From Pseudomonas sp. NFR16 (GTDB taxonomy: Bacteria > Pseudomonadota > Gammaproteobacteria > Pseudomonadales > Pseudomonadaceae), in NCBI RefSeq assembly GCF_900108875.1, contig NZ_FNYJ01000001.1:1901664-1965663 (forward strand): a stretch of 64,000 nt of DNA, written 5' to 3'. Positions 9,007 to 17,577 of the stretch are shown piece after piece. How positions within the stretch are numbered: the first letter of the stretch is position 1; every line of letters begins with the position of its first letter. The notes below the pieces were generated by a model. It ran no database searches. It saw nothing but the letters and a program-made list of their open reading frames with translations, and was not told the origin of the DNA. The translations under genes were made by a program, and so were the position numbers.

Positions 9007-10818
9007 TCAGGTTGCGCGAATCAGCGTCTGCATCAATTCAGCCTCGGTGGACAGCGTCTTGGAGTTGGCCTGATACGCCGTCTGCGCCTGAATCAGCTCC
9101 ACCAGTTCGTGGGTCAGCGCAACGTTCGAGCCTTCCAGCGAGTGGCTGACGATCGTGCCGAGCGCGCCGATCCCCGGTGTCTCGTAATTGGCGACGCCGG
9201 ATCCGTGGGTCTCCACCCAGCGCGTGTCGCTGACCGGCTGCAGGCCCTGCTCGTTGGCAAAACTGGCGAGCATGATCTGGCCGATGTTGCGCCGCACACC
9301 GTTGCTGAAACCCGTGCTCATCATGCCGTTTCTGTCGATGGACAGATCGGTGGCCTCGCCTGCGCTGTGGCCGTCGACCACCACGCCGGAACTGCCCGTT
9401 TCACCCCGGTGCTGGCTCAGCTTGCCGAAGTCCAGAACGATACCGTCCGCGTTGCCCACTGCGCCGTTGCTGACCCAGCGACCGTCCGGCTTGTTGCTGA
9501 CCAGGGGCTTGGCCGGCACCCAGCCATTGAGCGTCAATTGGTTGTTGTCCGCCGACAGGCCCGGGCCGCCGAGCAGCGAGCGCAGCGAACCGTCGGCGCT
9601 GAACAGCATGCTGGCCGTCAACGCCTCGGTGCTGTCGGGATTTTGCGGATTGCGCCCATCGACGAGCAGGTGCATTTTCCAGCTATTGCTGCCGTCCTTG
9701 ACGAAGTACTGAGTGATCTCGTGGCGATTGCCCAGACTGTCGAAGATGCCATTAGTGAATGCCTTGTTGTAGGTGGAGATGTCGGACCGGTCGAATGCCG
9801 GAACCGCCCGCGGCATCAGCGCATCGGCCGGGTCGAGAAACGGGCCGCCGGCATCCGCCAGCGGCAGCGCAACCGAGAGCGGACCCGCCGCAGGGCTCGG
9901 TGTCCAGCGCCCGTTGACCTGAATCGCCGGCTGCCACCTGTGCAACGACAGTTCGGTGTCGGAAACCACCTTGACCGCTGCGTCGGCTCCGGTCAGGGAA
10001 AGGTTGCCTGCGGCGGAAGTCTGCAGTCCGATTTCCAGCGGCGTCGTGCTGTAGGGATCCAGCGGACTGACGCCGTCGACCAGAATGTACGAGGTCCAGT
10101 TGTTGTCTGCGGTTTTGACGAAGTACTGCTTGAGCTCGTGGTCCTGAGGCGGGACCGCTGGCTTGGCCGGCACCTGAACATACTGATTGCCGCTGGCATC
10201 GGTGCCCAGCACTTCCTTGACGGCAGGCACGCCGGCGTCCTGAATCGTCAGGCTCGACACACGGGTGTAGGTCTGCGGATTACCGGGATCGAACGCCGGC
10301 AGCACATCCAGCGACGCGGCCGCCGAATCCAGCACCAGAATCTGTTCCACTTTGCCGGTGGCTTTGGGCGCCATGCTCGCCGTATCGATTTTCAGGTCGC
10401 TGCGCACCCCGCTGATCACCTTGCCGTCCGGCGTCACGGCATAACCCTGCAAGCGGCTGCCGTGAGTATCGACGACGAAGTTTTCGGCATCTTTGAGGAA
10501 GGCGCCCGACCGGGTGTAGCTGATGGTGCCGCCGTCGCTCATGACAAAAAAACCCTTGCCCTGAATGCGCATGTCGAGCGCCCTGCTCTGACCCGCCATT
10601 GCGTCGCCGAGCTTGAAGTTCTGCGAGATGCCGGCCACGCGCACGCCGTCGCCACTGGCGGAGCGGCTGGCGCCGAGTGAAGACGAGGAATAAACGGCAG
10701 AGAATTCCGCTCGCGAAGATTTGAAGCCGGCGGTGCCGACGTTGGCGATGTTATTGCCCGCCACTTCCATGCGCGTGTGCGCCGCGTGCAAACCGGACAC
10801 TGCGATATTGAATGACAT
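9007..10818 (-). CDS. flgE: Second FlgE-like hook protein paralogue (603 aa)
   Basis: The ends are those of a hook protein: N-terminal MSFNIAVSGLHAAHTRMEVA and GNNIANVGTAGFKSSRAEF; C-terminal TAYQANSKTLSTEAELMQTL. It is a paralogue of the 441-residue FlgE encoded just upstream (11093-12418). The extra length includes two copies of the outer-domain module: YFVKTADNNWTSYILVDG (about residues 230-247) and YFVKDGSNSWKMHLLVDG (about 370-387). Canonical FlgE has one (YFRKTDTNSWTMYTLIDG). The start at 10818 has a GGGAG site 5 nt upstream. It is separated from flgE by a terminator, so it is likely expressed independently. It may be an alternative hook or hook-modifying protein. Confidence 0.88.
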   Translation of the reverse strand: MSFNIAVSGLHAAHTRMEVAGNNIANVGTAGFKSSRAEFSAVYSSSSLGASRSASGDGVRVAGISQNFKLGDAMAGQSRALDMRIQGKGFFVMSDGGTISYTRSGAFLKDAENFVVDTHGSRLQGYAVTPDGKVISGVRSDLKIDTASMAPKATGKVEQILVLDSAAASLDVLPAFDPGNPQTYTRVSSLTIQDAGVPAVKEVLGTDASGNQYVQVPAKPAVPPQDHELKQYFVKTADNNWTSYILVDGVSPLDPYSTTPLEIGLQTSAAGNLSLTGADAAVKVVSDTELSLHRWQPAIQVNGRWTPSPAAGPLSVALPLADAGGPFLDPADALMPRAVPAFDRSDISTYNKAFTNGIFDSLGNRHEITQYFVKDGSNSWKMHLLVDGRNPQNPDSTEALTASMLFSADGSLRSLLGGPGLSADNNQLTLNGWVPAKPLVSNKPDGRWVSNGAVGNADGIVLDFGKLSQHRGETGSSGVVVDGHSAGEATDLSIDRNGMMSTGFSNGVRRNIGQIMLASFANEQGLQPVSDTRWVETHGSGVANYETPGIGALGTIVSHSLEGSNVALTHELVELIQAQTAYQANSKTLSTEAELMQTLIRAT

Positions 10819-10884
10819 GAACACTCCCTGAGTCGTGTTGAACGACACGTTCGTCAATGCATTGAATGTGCGCAGACAAACAAA

Positions 10885-10901
10885 TGCCGTTGTGCAGCCA
10901 G
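10885..10901 (-). promoter_or_regulatory. Weak candidate RpoN promoter of the hook paralogue
   Basis: On the minus strand TGGCTGCACAACGGCA keeps GG and GC with a 10-nt spacer. The -24 element departs from TGGCAC and the -12 element reads GGCA instead of TTGC. It lies about 67 nt upstream of the ATG at 10818, in the only gap that could hold a promoter. Low confidence. Confidence 0.3.
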
Positions 10902-11040
10902 ACGGCAGCCTTCAACGGTATTGGTTTGCCAGCGATTCGAGTCTCGCATTAACGAAAGTAGGAATTTTCCAGTTAATCAGTGGGACCGCTCTCCATGTTT
11001 TAAACGCCATTGAAAGGGCAGCAGCAGGCATACGGCAGGC

Positions 11041-11064
11041 AAAAAAAACCCCTCCAAAGAGGGG
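11041..11064 (-). terminator. Rho-independent terminator after flgE
   Basis: On the minus strand a 6-bp stem (CCCCTC with GAGGGG, 4-nt loop) is followed by eight T. It lies 29 nt beyond the flgE stop codon and separates flgBCDE from the hook paralogue. Confidence 0.9.
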
Positions 11065-11092
11065 CTTGAGTACCGCAGTCAATCGACCGTTA

Positions 11093-12418
11093 TCAGGTCA
11101 TCTGAATCGTGGTCTGCATGATGGTGCTTTCAGTCGAAATGGTTTTCGCGTTCGCCTGATAGTTACTTTGCGCCTTGATCAGCTCAACCAGCTGGCCGGT
11201 CAGGTCGACGTTGGATTCTTCCAGCGCAGAACCGGTAATGTTTCCCAGCGTACCCGACTCTGGAGCACCGGTGACCGGGATGCCCGAAGCGTACGTTTCG
11301 CGCCACATGGTTCCGCCCGCCGGGGCCAGGCCCTGGACGTTGGCGAATGTGGTCAGCGCCACTTGGCCGATCACGCGGGATTCGCCGTTGGTGTACGTGG
11401 CGAACAGGTTGCCGCTGGAGTCAACGTTCATGGCGCTGATCTGGCCGGTGTAGTTACCGTCCTGGCTCTTCGAAATTGCGCCCGCCGCAGCGTTGGTCTG
11501 GGTGGTCGCCAGCATGTTCAATTTCATGTCCACTTTGGCGGCGCCGTTCTCGACCCAAGTCGTGGTCGAACCTACGGTTTTGCTCTGCGCAGGCTGCCAG
11601 TCCTGGATCGTGAACGTACCGTCGGCGTTGACCGTCACACCGCCCGTGGAAACCGGCGCAGGCGTAGTGATCAGGTTGCCCGACTCATCGAACTTCAACT
11701 GAGTCTGATCCGCAGCAACAGCCGGCTCGGTGGTCGGATCGGACATGTTGCGACCGTCGATCAGGGTGTACATGGTCCAGGAGTTGGTGTCTGTCTTGCG
11801 GAAATACTGGGACAGCGTGTGTGCGTTACCCTGACTGTCGTAGATCGGGGTGCTGTAAGTCGAGGTGTAGGTGGTGGTGTCCGCCGGATCGAACGCCGCG
11901 CCGGTGTTGATCGGCTCGGACGAGTTCAGGTTCGACTTGATGGTGATGTTGGCGGTGGTTTTCGGCGCCATGTTCGACGTGTCGACCTTGAGATTGGTCA
12001 AAACACCGGTCATCACGTTGCCATTGGCATCAACGCCGTAACCCTGCAGGTTATTGCCGTTGGTATCAATGATGTTGCCGGCCGAGTCGGTGTGGAAGTT
12101 ACCGGCGCGGGTGTACAGCTTCTCGCCATTGTTGCTCATCATGAAGAAGCCGTTACCGTTGATCGCCAGGTCCAGATCGCGACCGGTGCCGGTGGTCAGA
12201 GAACCCTGAGTGAAGTTCTGAGTGACCGCTGCGGTATAAACACCGCTGCCTACGTTAGTGCCACCGGAAGTTCCACGGATGGATTGCGCGTACTGGTCGG
12301 CAAACTCCGCACGGGAAGATTTGAAGCCGACAGTCGCAACGTTGGCAATGTTGTTGCCCGTGACGTCGAGACTTTTGTTCGCTGCGTAGAGCCCACTAAG
12401 ACCGATATTGAAAGACAT
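11093..12418 (-). CDS. flgE: Flagellar hook protein FlgE
   Basis: This is the canonical hook subunit, 441 residues, close to the usual length. The N-terminus (MSFNIGLSGLYAANKSLDVT, then GNNIANVATVGFKSSRAEFA) and the C-terminus (SNYQANAKTISTESTIMQTT) are the D0/D1 polymerisation segments. There is one outer-domain module (YFRKTDTNSWTMYTLIDG, about residues 199-216). It is last in flgBCDE, 28 nt after flgD, and is followed by a strong terminator. Confidence 0.96.
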   Translation of the reverse strand: MSFNIGLSGLYAANKSLDVTGNNIANVATVGFKSSRAEFADQYAQSIRGTSGGTNVGSGVYTAAVTQNFTQGSLTTGTGRDLDLAINGNGFFMMSNNGEKLYTRAGNFHTDSAGNIIDTNGNNLQGYGVDANGNVMTGVLTNLKVDTSNMAPKTTANITIKSNLNSSEPINTGAAFDPADTTTYTSTYSTPIYDSQGNAHTLSQYFRKTDTNSWTMYTLIDGRNMSDPTTEPAVAADQTQLKFDESGNLITTPAPVSTGGVTVNADGTFTIQDWQPAQSKTVGSTTTWVENGAAKVDMKLNMLATTQTNAAAGAISKSQDGNYTGQISAMNVDSSGNLFATYTNGESRVIGQVALTTFANVQGLAPAGGTMWRETYASGIPVTGAPESGTLGNITGSALEESNVDLTGQLVELIKAQSNYQANAKTISTESTIMQTTIQMT

Positions 12419-12446
12419 CTTTAACTCCTGCGCCGTCTAGTCGGCT

Positions 12447-13142
12447 CTAGATTCCGATTTGTTGAACTTTGGACAAGGCAATGTTGGTGCCGTCGGCCAG
12501 GTTGAGGGTCATCGCGCTGCCCGCCGTACCCATGGTGACACTGGTCACCGTTGCAGGCAGGTAGGTGCTCAAGCCAGTGTTCTTGCCATCCAGGCTGCCG
12601 GTCGCCTTGAAGCTGTAGTTGCCGGCGGCCAGTGTCTGGCCTGCTTCGTCCTTGCCGTCCCAGGTGAAGCTGGCCTTGCCGGCTTTCTGCTCACCCAGAT
12701 CAATCGTGCGCACGATGGTGCCGGTGCTGTCGTAGATATTGACGGAGGTCGTCGTGCTGGTCGAAGGCACCACGACCGAACCGGTCATGCCCTTGGTGGT
12801 GTCGACGTGGGTTGAGCCGGTGTCGGCGATCACCGAGCGGCCGACCAGCGAAGACGCCTGCAACGCTTGCGAGGACTGATACATGCCACCGATCGCGTCG
12901 ACGGAGGTGCTCAGGTTCTGCATGGTTTCAAGGCTGCTGAACTGCGCCAGTTGCGCCACGAACTCGCTGTTGTCCTGAGGATCGAGCGGATTCTGGTTCT
13001 GCATCTGCGTGACCAGCAGTTGCAGGAACGAATCCTTGCCCAGCGTGCTGGCGCCGGTGCTGCTGTCGCCCGCCTTGCCGGAGGTGACGGTCTGCAGCGA
13101 CTTGATGTAATCGCTGCTGGATGTGTCGTTAGTAACGGTCAT
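12447..13142 (-). CDS. flgD: Hook assembly scaffolding protein FlgD
   Basis: FlgD caps the hook while FlgE subunits are added. The 231-residue protein has the conserved N-terminal block FLQLLVTQMQNQNPLDPQDN, which defines the family. A C-terminal Tudor/FnIII-like region follows (GKASFTWDGKDEAGQTLAAG). It starts 15 nt after flgC and ends 28 nt before flgE. Confidence 0.96.
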   Translation of the reverse strand: MTVTNDTSSSDYIKSLQTVTSGKAGDSSTGASTLGKDSFLQLLVTQMQNQNPLDPQDNSEFVAQLAQFSSLETMQNLSTSVDAIGGMYQSSQALQASSLVGRSVIADTGSTHVDTTKGMTGSVVVPSTSTTTSVNIYDSTGTIVRTIDLGEQKAGKASFTWDGKDEAGQTLAAGNYSFKATGSLDGKNTGLSTYLPATVTSVTMGTAGSAMTLNLADGTNIALSKVQQIGI

Positions 13143-13157
13143 TGCATGAGCCCCTTA

Positions 13158-13601
13158 TCACTGACCGAGGGTCAGGACCTTCTGCATCATTGTTTTAGCG
13201 GTGTTCATGATTTCCGCATTGGTCTGGAACGAACGGCTGGCCGAGATCATGTCTGCCATTTCATTGACGACGTTGACGTTCGGGTAATAGACGTAACCGT
13301 TCTTGTCGGCGGCCGGATGGTTTGGCTCGTAACGCGCTTCCAGGTTGGAAGCGTCTTCGACGATGCCGGAAACCTGAACACCGGTGCCGGCCTGGCCCTG
13401 GTCTTCGAACAGCGAAGCGCTGCCGCCGGACTCCTGGCCTTGGAAGACCGTCGCGAACACCGGGTGACGGGCGCGGTAGGTCTTGTCCAGACTCGAGGAC
13501 ACGGTTTCGGCGTTGGCGATGTTACTGGCCACGGTGTTAAGGCGAGTGTTCTGGGCACTCATGCCGCTACCGGCAATATTGAAAACACTGGATAGAGACA
13601 T
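13158..13601 (-). CDS. flgC: Flagellar proximal rod protein FlgC
   Basis: FlgC is a rod subunit of 147 residues, the expected size. The N-terminus has FNIAGSGMSAQNTRLNTVAS and NIANAETVSS. The C-terminus has DMISASRSFQTNAEIMNTAK. A YVYYPNVNVVNEMADMI block is typical of FlgC. It starts only 3 nt after the flgB stop, indicating translational coupling. Confidence 0.96.
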   Translation of the reverse strand: MSLSSVFNIAGSGMSAQNTRLNTVASNIANAETVSSSLDKTYRARHPVFATVFQGQESGGSASLFEDQGQAGTGVQVSGIVEDASNLEARYEPNHPAADKNGYVYYPNVNVVNEMADMISASRSFQTNAEIMNTAKTMMQKVLTLGQ

Positions 13602-13604
13602 GAA

Positions 13605-14012
13605 TTACTCTCCGCGCAGGGCCGATACCAGCCCTTTGAACTTACTGTTGAGCAACGTGAAACTGGCCTGAAAACCGATGGCGTTTTCGGCGTAGTTGGC
13701 ATTTTCGACCTGAGCATCGACGGTGTTCTGGTCCAGCGATGGTTGCGACGGCGTGCGGTACAGCAGGCTCGCGTCGCTGTCGGTCAGGCCCTCGGCTTCG
13801 ATATGACGGTTGTTGGTCATGTTCAGGGCGAAAGTGCCCTTGTTGGCCTTGTCGCTTTCAGCGGCCAGCACCTTGGAGAAATCCAGGTCGCGCGCCTTGT
13901 AGTTCGGCGTGTCGGCGTTGGTGATGTTGTTGGCCAGCACTTCGGCACGTTGAGCGCGGAAGTTCAGCGCCTTTTCGTGAATGCCCAGTGCGTTGTCAAA
14001 GCTGATGCTCAT
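13605..14012 (-). CDS. flgB: Flagellar proximal rod protein FlgB
   Basis: FlgB is the first rod subunit, 135 residues. Diagnostic segments are ALNFRAQRAEVLANNITNAD and TPNYKARDLDF near the N-terminus and ENAIGFQASFTLLNSKFKGL at the C-terminus. It is the first gene of flgBCDE and sits about 35 nt behind the predicted RpoN transcription start. Confidence 0.96.
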   Translation of the reverse strand: MSISFDNALGIHEKALNFRAQRAEVLANNITNADTPNYKARDLDFSKVLAAESDKANKGTFALNMTNNRHIEAEGLTDSDASLLYRTPSQPSLDQNTVDAQVENANYAENAIGFQASFTLLNSKFKGLVSALRGE

Positions 14013-14057
14013 GTCGGGAACCTTTACCGGTTGACCAGATGTTCGTGACAGAGAGAT

Positions 14058-14074
14058 AGCAAGCGTCGTGCCAG
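14058..14074 (-). promoter_or_regulatory. RpoN (sigma-54) promoter of flgBCDE
   Basis: On the minus strand the motif is CTGGCACGACGCTTGCT, an essentially perfect TGGCAC-N5-TTGC match. Predicted transcription starts near 14047, 35 nt before the flgB ATG. This fits the RpoN/FleR-dependent class of Pseudomonas hook-basal-body operons. Confidence 0.88.
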
Positions 14075-14350
14075 TTTTTCAAAGCACCGTATTTCGCGGG
14101 CTACAGGGGAGGTTGATGGCGCAGATGCCAGAAAAGCGGCAAGTGATTTCCGCTGATGGCGAGGAAAGCGGCAACGCAGGTGCCGTTTTTTTGCCGCTGA
14201 GGTCGCGTCCGGGCTGACGAGGGCAGGAAGATCAAAAACAAGAGCACAAGCGACTTGCGTCACCGCTTTTGATTCTGCCGAAGACGTAGGAGCGCACTTG
14301 CTCTGGGCCGCATCGGACGATCTGCCCAACACTGCAAGAATCAAAACCCA
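14075..14350. other. Spacer upstream of the flgB promoter
   Basis: No gene is supported here. FleQ/FleR enhancer sites would be expected in this stretch but cannot be picked out by eye. A degenerate REP-like palindrome (GTAGGAGCGCACTTGCTC, 14286-14303) is present. A short plus-strand hairpin followed by seven T (about 14170-14192) is too weak to call a terminator. Confidence 0.4.
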
Positions 14351-14380
14351 AAGAAACAAAAACCCCGATCCAACGGGGTT
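14351..14380 (-). terminator. Rho-independent terminator after cheR
   Basis: On the minus strand a 7-bp stem (AACCCCG with CGGGGTT) with a 6-nt loop is followed by TTTGTTTCTTT. It lies 25 nt past the cheR stop and isolates cheV-cheR from flgB. Confidence 0.82.
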
Positions 14381-14405
14381 TTCATCCAATCACAATCGCA
14401 GCCCG

Positions 14406-15233
14406 TCACTTGGCCTGATAAATGATCCCGGGACTGCACTGGACCATTTGATAATGATCCGGCAAACCGTTCAGGGCCTCGGACGCCCCAAGGAACAGAT
14501 AACCGCCCGGCTTCAGCGTCGCGTGAATGCGCAGCAGAATGTCCTTCTTCACCTCCGCCGAAAAGTAGATCAACACGTTACGGCAGAAAACGATGTCGAA
14601 CTTGCCCAGCGCCGCATAACTGTCCAGCAGGTTGAACGACCGAAACTCCACACGACTCTTGATCGGCGCCTTCACCGTCCAGCGCCCGGGCGTCTTCTGA
14701 TCGAAATAACGCTGCAGACGATCAGGCGACAGACCGCGACCGATCGCCAGACTGTCGTACTCACCCGTCTTGCAGTTGTTCAACATGCTGCCGGAAAGAT
14801 CCGTTGCGACAATCTGCACACCCGACTTCAACTGCCCCGGGTTGCTGCGCTCGAACTCATCGATCGACATCGACAGCGAATACGGCTCCTGCCCCGACGA
14901 ACAGGCTGCCGACCAGATGCGCAGTCGCTGCCCCGGGCTCGCCTTGATCTGCTCGGGCAAGACCTTGTTCTTGAGCACCTCGAATGGATACGTATCGCGA
15001 AACCACAAGGTTTCGTTGGTCGTCATCGCATCCACGACCTGTTCGCGCAACCCGCTGCGCGGCTGGGTCTGGATCCGCTGGATGAGCTCGCCCAGCGACT
15101 TGATGCCCTGCTGTTCCATCAACTTGTTGAGCCGACTGGACACCAGGTACTGTTTATTTTCACCCAGCAAGATGCCACAGGCTTTTTCCAGGAAGCCCCG
15201 GAACTGTTCAAAATCCAAATTACCTGTAGACAT
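14406..15233 (-). CDS. cheR: Chemotaxis protein methyltransferase CheR
   Basis: CheR adds methyl groups from S-adenosylmethionine to glutamates of chemoreceptors during adaptation. The 275-residue protein has an N-terminal helical domain and a C-terminal methyltransferase domain. The latter contains RIWSAACSSGQEPYSLSM (SAM-binding), FDIVFCRNVLIYFS and PGGYLFLGASEAL. The start at 15233 (MSTGNLDFEQFRG) is preferred: a GAGAGG site precedes it, and the longer frame would need a TTG codon. It lies 45 nt after cheV. Confidence 0.95.
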   Translation of the reverse strand: MSTGNLDFEQFRGFLEKACGILLGENKQYLVSSRLNKLMEQQGIKSLGELIQRIQTQPRSGLREQVVDAMTTNETLWFRDTYPFEVLKNKVLPEQIKASPGQRLRIWSAACSSGQEPYSLSMSIDEFERSNPGQLKSGVQIVATDLSGSMLNNCKTGEYDSLAIGRGLSPDRLQRYFDQKTPGRWTVKAPIKSRVEFRSFNLLDSYAALGKFDIVFCRNVLIYFSAEVKKDILLRIHATLKPGGYLFLGASEALNGLPDHYQMVQCSPGIIYQAK

Positions 15234-15278
15234 GCCGCCTCTCAAATCATGTGAACAGCAAGGAGGGAGGTTCCCTCC

Positions 15279-16211
15279 TCAGCTGATATCTGCCGCCCTG
15301 ATACGATCTACCACTCTAGCTGCCAGATCGTCCGGCCGAAACTTTGCCAGGAAATCGTCCGCTCCGACCTTCTTCACCATTGCCTGGTTGAAAACGCCCG
15401 ACAACGATGTATGCAAGACGATGTGCAGCTTCTGCATGCGCGGATCACTGCGGATCTCGGCAGTCAGGGTATAGCCATCCATCTCCGGCATTTCAATGTC
15501 GGAGATCATCATCAGGAACTCTTCTTCCGGTTTTTTCCCTTCGTCCACCAGTTTGCGCAAGAACTCCAGCGCTTGCCGACCATCATTGAGCGCGGTGACC
15601 TCCACGCCAACGGTCTGCAGGCAACGCGTGACCTGCTTGCGCGCCACCGACGAGTCGTCGACCGTCAGCACACGCAGGGACAACGCCTTGTGCTGCACTT
15701 CTTCGGTCACCACGCCGGCGGAAATATTTTCTGAAACCGGCGCCACTTCGGCGAGGATTTTCTCCACGTCGATGATTTCGACCAATTGATTGTCGATCCG
15801 CGTCACTGCCGTCAGGTAGTGGTCGCGACCGGTTCCCTTGGGTGGTGGATGAATGTCTTCCCAGTTCATGTTGACGATGCGTTCAACCGAGTGCACCAGA
15901 AAACCCTGAATCTTGGTGTTGTATTCGGTGATGATCACGAACGCATTATCGATATTGCCCAGCGCTGTCGAACCGGTCGCCATCGCCAGATCGAGGATGG
16001 GAATGGTCCCGCCCCGAATATTTGCCACTCCGCGCACAATCGGACTGGATTTGGGCATGTGGGTAAGTTTTGGGCACTGAAGCACCTCTTTTACCTTGAA
16101 CACGTTGATCCCATACAACTGCTTGCCGTCCAGCCGGAACAACAACAGTTCAAGGCGGTTCTGCCCTACCAGTTGAGTGCGCTGGTTAACTGAATCCAAA
16201 ACACCAGCCAT
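15279..16211 (-). CDS. cheV: Chemotaxis coupling/response-regulator protein CheV
   Basis: CheV combines a CheW-like receptor-coupling domain with a receiver domain and takes part in adaptation. In 310 residues, about 15-165 are CheW-like (LLLFRLDGKQLYGINVFKVK and GVANIRGGTIPILDL) and about 180-305 are the receiver. The receiver shows the acidic pocket (TVDDSSVARKQ), the phospho-Asp context MMISDIEMPEMDGY, and the conserved Lys in DFLAKFRPDDL. The start at 16211 has a GGGGAGGAG ribosome site. It diverges from flgA across 77 nt. Confidence 0.95.
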   Translation of the reverse strand: MAGVLDSVNQRTQLVGQNRLELLLFRLDGKQLYGINVFKVKEVLQCPKLTHMPKSSPIVRGVANIRGGTIPILDLAMATGSTALGNIDNAFVIITEYNTKIQGFLVHSVERIVNMNWEDIHPPPKGTGRDHYLTAVTRIDNQLVEIIDVEKILAEVAPVSENISAGVVTEEVQHKALSLRVLTVDDSSVARKQVTRCLQTVGVEVTALNDGRQALEFLRKLVDEGKKPEEEFLMMISDIEMPEMDGYTLTAEIRSDPRMQKLHIVLHTSLSGVFNQAMVKKVGADDFLAKFRPDDLAARVVDRIRAADIS

Positions 16212-16259
16212 GCACTGCTCCTCCCCAAATCGACCAATTGCGCGTTGCTGGATGAGCAT

Positions 16260-16276
16260 ACGGCACGGGCCTTGCT
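16260..16276 (+). promoter_or_regulatory. RpoN (sigma-54) promoter of flgA
   Basis: CGGCACGGGCCTTGC keeps GG and GC 10 nt apart, with an intact TTGC. P. aeruginosa flgA is known as a FleQ/RpoN-class gene, so the site fits. Predicted transcription starts near 16287, only 2 nt before the first ATG at 16289, which bears on the choice of start codon. Confidence 0.68.
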
Positions 16277-16288
16277 ATTTACCCAATC

Positions 16289-17050
16289 ATGAACAGACAA
16301 ATGACAGTATCCCGACGCCTCGCCACTGCAACCCGCAGCTTTTTCTGCGTGCTGGCTGCCGTGTGTCTGCTTGGCACCGCCGGCCTGAGCCGTGCGGACA
16401 ATGTGACGCTGCCTGAACAACTTATCGGCGTCACCCAGGGCTTTCTTGAATTCACCGTTGAAGACTATCTGGCTACCAGCCAAACCGCAGGCCGATATGA
16501 AATCGAAGTCAAACAACTGGATCCGCGTCTGCGCATGCCGCACTGCGACAAGGATTTGACAGCCACCCTGGAAAGCCCTGCGCAGCCCATCGGCCGCGTC
16601 ACGGTCAAGTTGCGTTGCGAAGGCAGTGCTCCATGGACGGTGTTCGTGCCTGCCCAGGTACATCTTTATCGCAATGTCGTGACCGTGGTCCGGCCGATGA
16701 AGCGCGATGCGATCGTTGCCGAAGGTGATGTGGCGATGCGCGAACGCGACGTGGGCTTGCTCGGCCAGGGTTTCCTGGATTCGGTGGATCAGGCGATCGG
16801 GCAGAAACTTGTCCGACCAACGGTCATCGATCAGATTCTGACGCCCGTACATCTGGAACAGCCGCAGATGGTCCGCAAAGGCGATCAGGTCGTCATCAGC
16901 GCTCGCAGTGGTTCGATGAGTGTGCGCATGCCTGGCGAGGCCCTGTCGGCAGGCGGTCTGAACGAGCAAATACGGGTGAAAAACCTCAATTCTCAGCGCG
17001 TGATCAAGGCCAACATCGTCGCCCCCGGGCAGGTCGAGGTGCCTATGTAA
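16289..17050 (+). CDS. flgA: Flagellar P-ring assembly chaperone FlgA
   Basis: FlgA is a periplasmic chaperone for P-ring (FlgI) assembly. The 253-residue frame starts with a Sec signal (hydrophobic core FFCVLAAVCLLGTAGLSRA). The SAF/ChapFlgA domain includes MRERDVGLLGQGFLDSVDQA and the C-terminal NLNSQRVIKANIVAPGQVEV. The first ATG (16289) lies almost on the predicted RpoN transcription start. The in-frame ATG at 16304 (MTVSRRLATATRS) may therefore be the true start; neither has a strong ribosome site. Confidence 0.93.
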   Translation: MNRQMTVSRRLATATRSFFCVLAAVCLLGTAGLSRADNVTLPEQLIGVTQGFLEFTVEDYLATSQTAGRYEIEVKQLDPRLRMPHCDKDLTATLESPAQPIGRVTVKLRCEGSAPWTVFVPAQVHLYRNVVTVVRPMKRDAIVAEGDVAMRERDVGLLGQGFLDSVDQAIGQKLVRPTVIDQILTPVHLEQPQMVRKGDQVVISARSGSMSVRMPGEALSAGGLNEQIRVKNLNSQRVIKANIVAPGQVEVPM

Positions 17051-17147
17051 AGGGCCGTAACCTCTGGCGCAACGCTTGCGCTTTTCCTACACTCGGAACC
17101 GTCATGTCCTATGCGAAGTCTATTCGAGACTGTTTTCGCACTGGCCC

Positions 17148-17174
17148 TAAAGTTATTCCGGGTTTGGCCGAAAC
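17148..17174 (+). promoter_or_regulatory. FliA (sigma-28) promoter of flgMN
   Basis: TAAAGTTA, an 11-nt spacer, then GCCGAAAC closely matches the FliA consensus TAAAGTTT-N11-GCCGATAA. It ends about 36 nt before the flgM ATG. FliA control of its own anti-sigma factor is known in Pseudomonas. Confidence 0.85.
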
Positions 17175-17210
17175 CAAGGCAAGCGTCCTAGAACCCAGAG
17201 GTTTTCAATC

Positions 17211-17528
17211 ATGGTCATCGACTTCAGTCGTTTGAATAGCTCCAATGCCGTTGGGGGTACAACTCGTACTTCCAGCACGAAAGAAGCCAGCAAAACCGAA
17301 GCTCCGGCTGCGGTGAGCACTTCGACGAGCGTGAACGGCAGCGGCGAGGCAGTACATTTGAGCAGCGAAGCTCAACAGTTGCAGAAGATCACTGATTCGT
17401 TGCGTGATCAGCCAGTCGTCAACAGCAGCCGCGTGGCTGAGTTGAAGGCGGCGATCGCCGACGGCAGTTACAAGGTCGACAGCAACCGTGTTGCGAACAA
17501 ACTGCTTAATTTCGAAGCCCAGCGCTAG
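17211..17528 (+). CDS. flgM: Anti-sigma-28 factor FlgM
   Basis: FlgM binds FliA until the hook is complete, then is exported. The 105-residue protein begins [13 protein letters not shown]. Its low-complexity Ser/Thr/Ala N-terminal half is typical of an exported disordered chain. The C-terminal half has the FliA-binding helices ([20 protein letters not shown], then VANKLLNFE). It is preceded by a FliA promoter and followed by flgN after 49 nt. Confidence 0.95.
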   Translation: MVIDFSRLNSSNAVGGTTRTSSTKEASKTEAPAAVSTSTSVNGSGEAVHLSSEAQQLQKITDSLRDQPVVNSSRVAELKAAIADGSYKVDSNRVANKLLNFEAQR

Positions 17529-17577
17529 CCCCCGGTCTGCGCAGGGGCTTCTGGACGCTTAAATCCCAGGGCATGCG

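Noticed and set aside
14170..14192. Plus-strand hairpin followed by seven T upstream of flgB
   Set aside because: The stem is only 5 bp and no plus-strand gene ends nearby.
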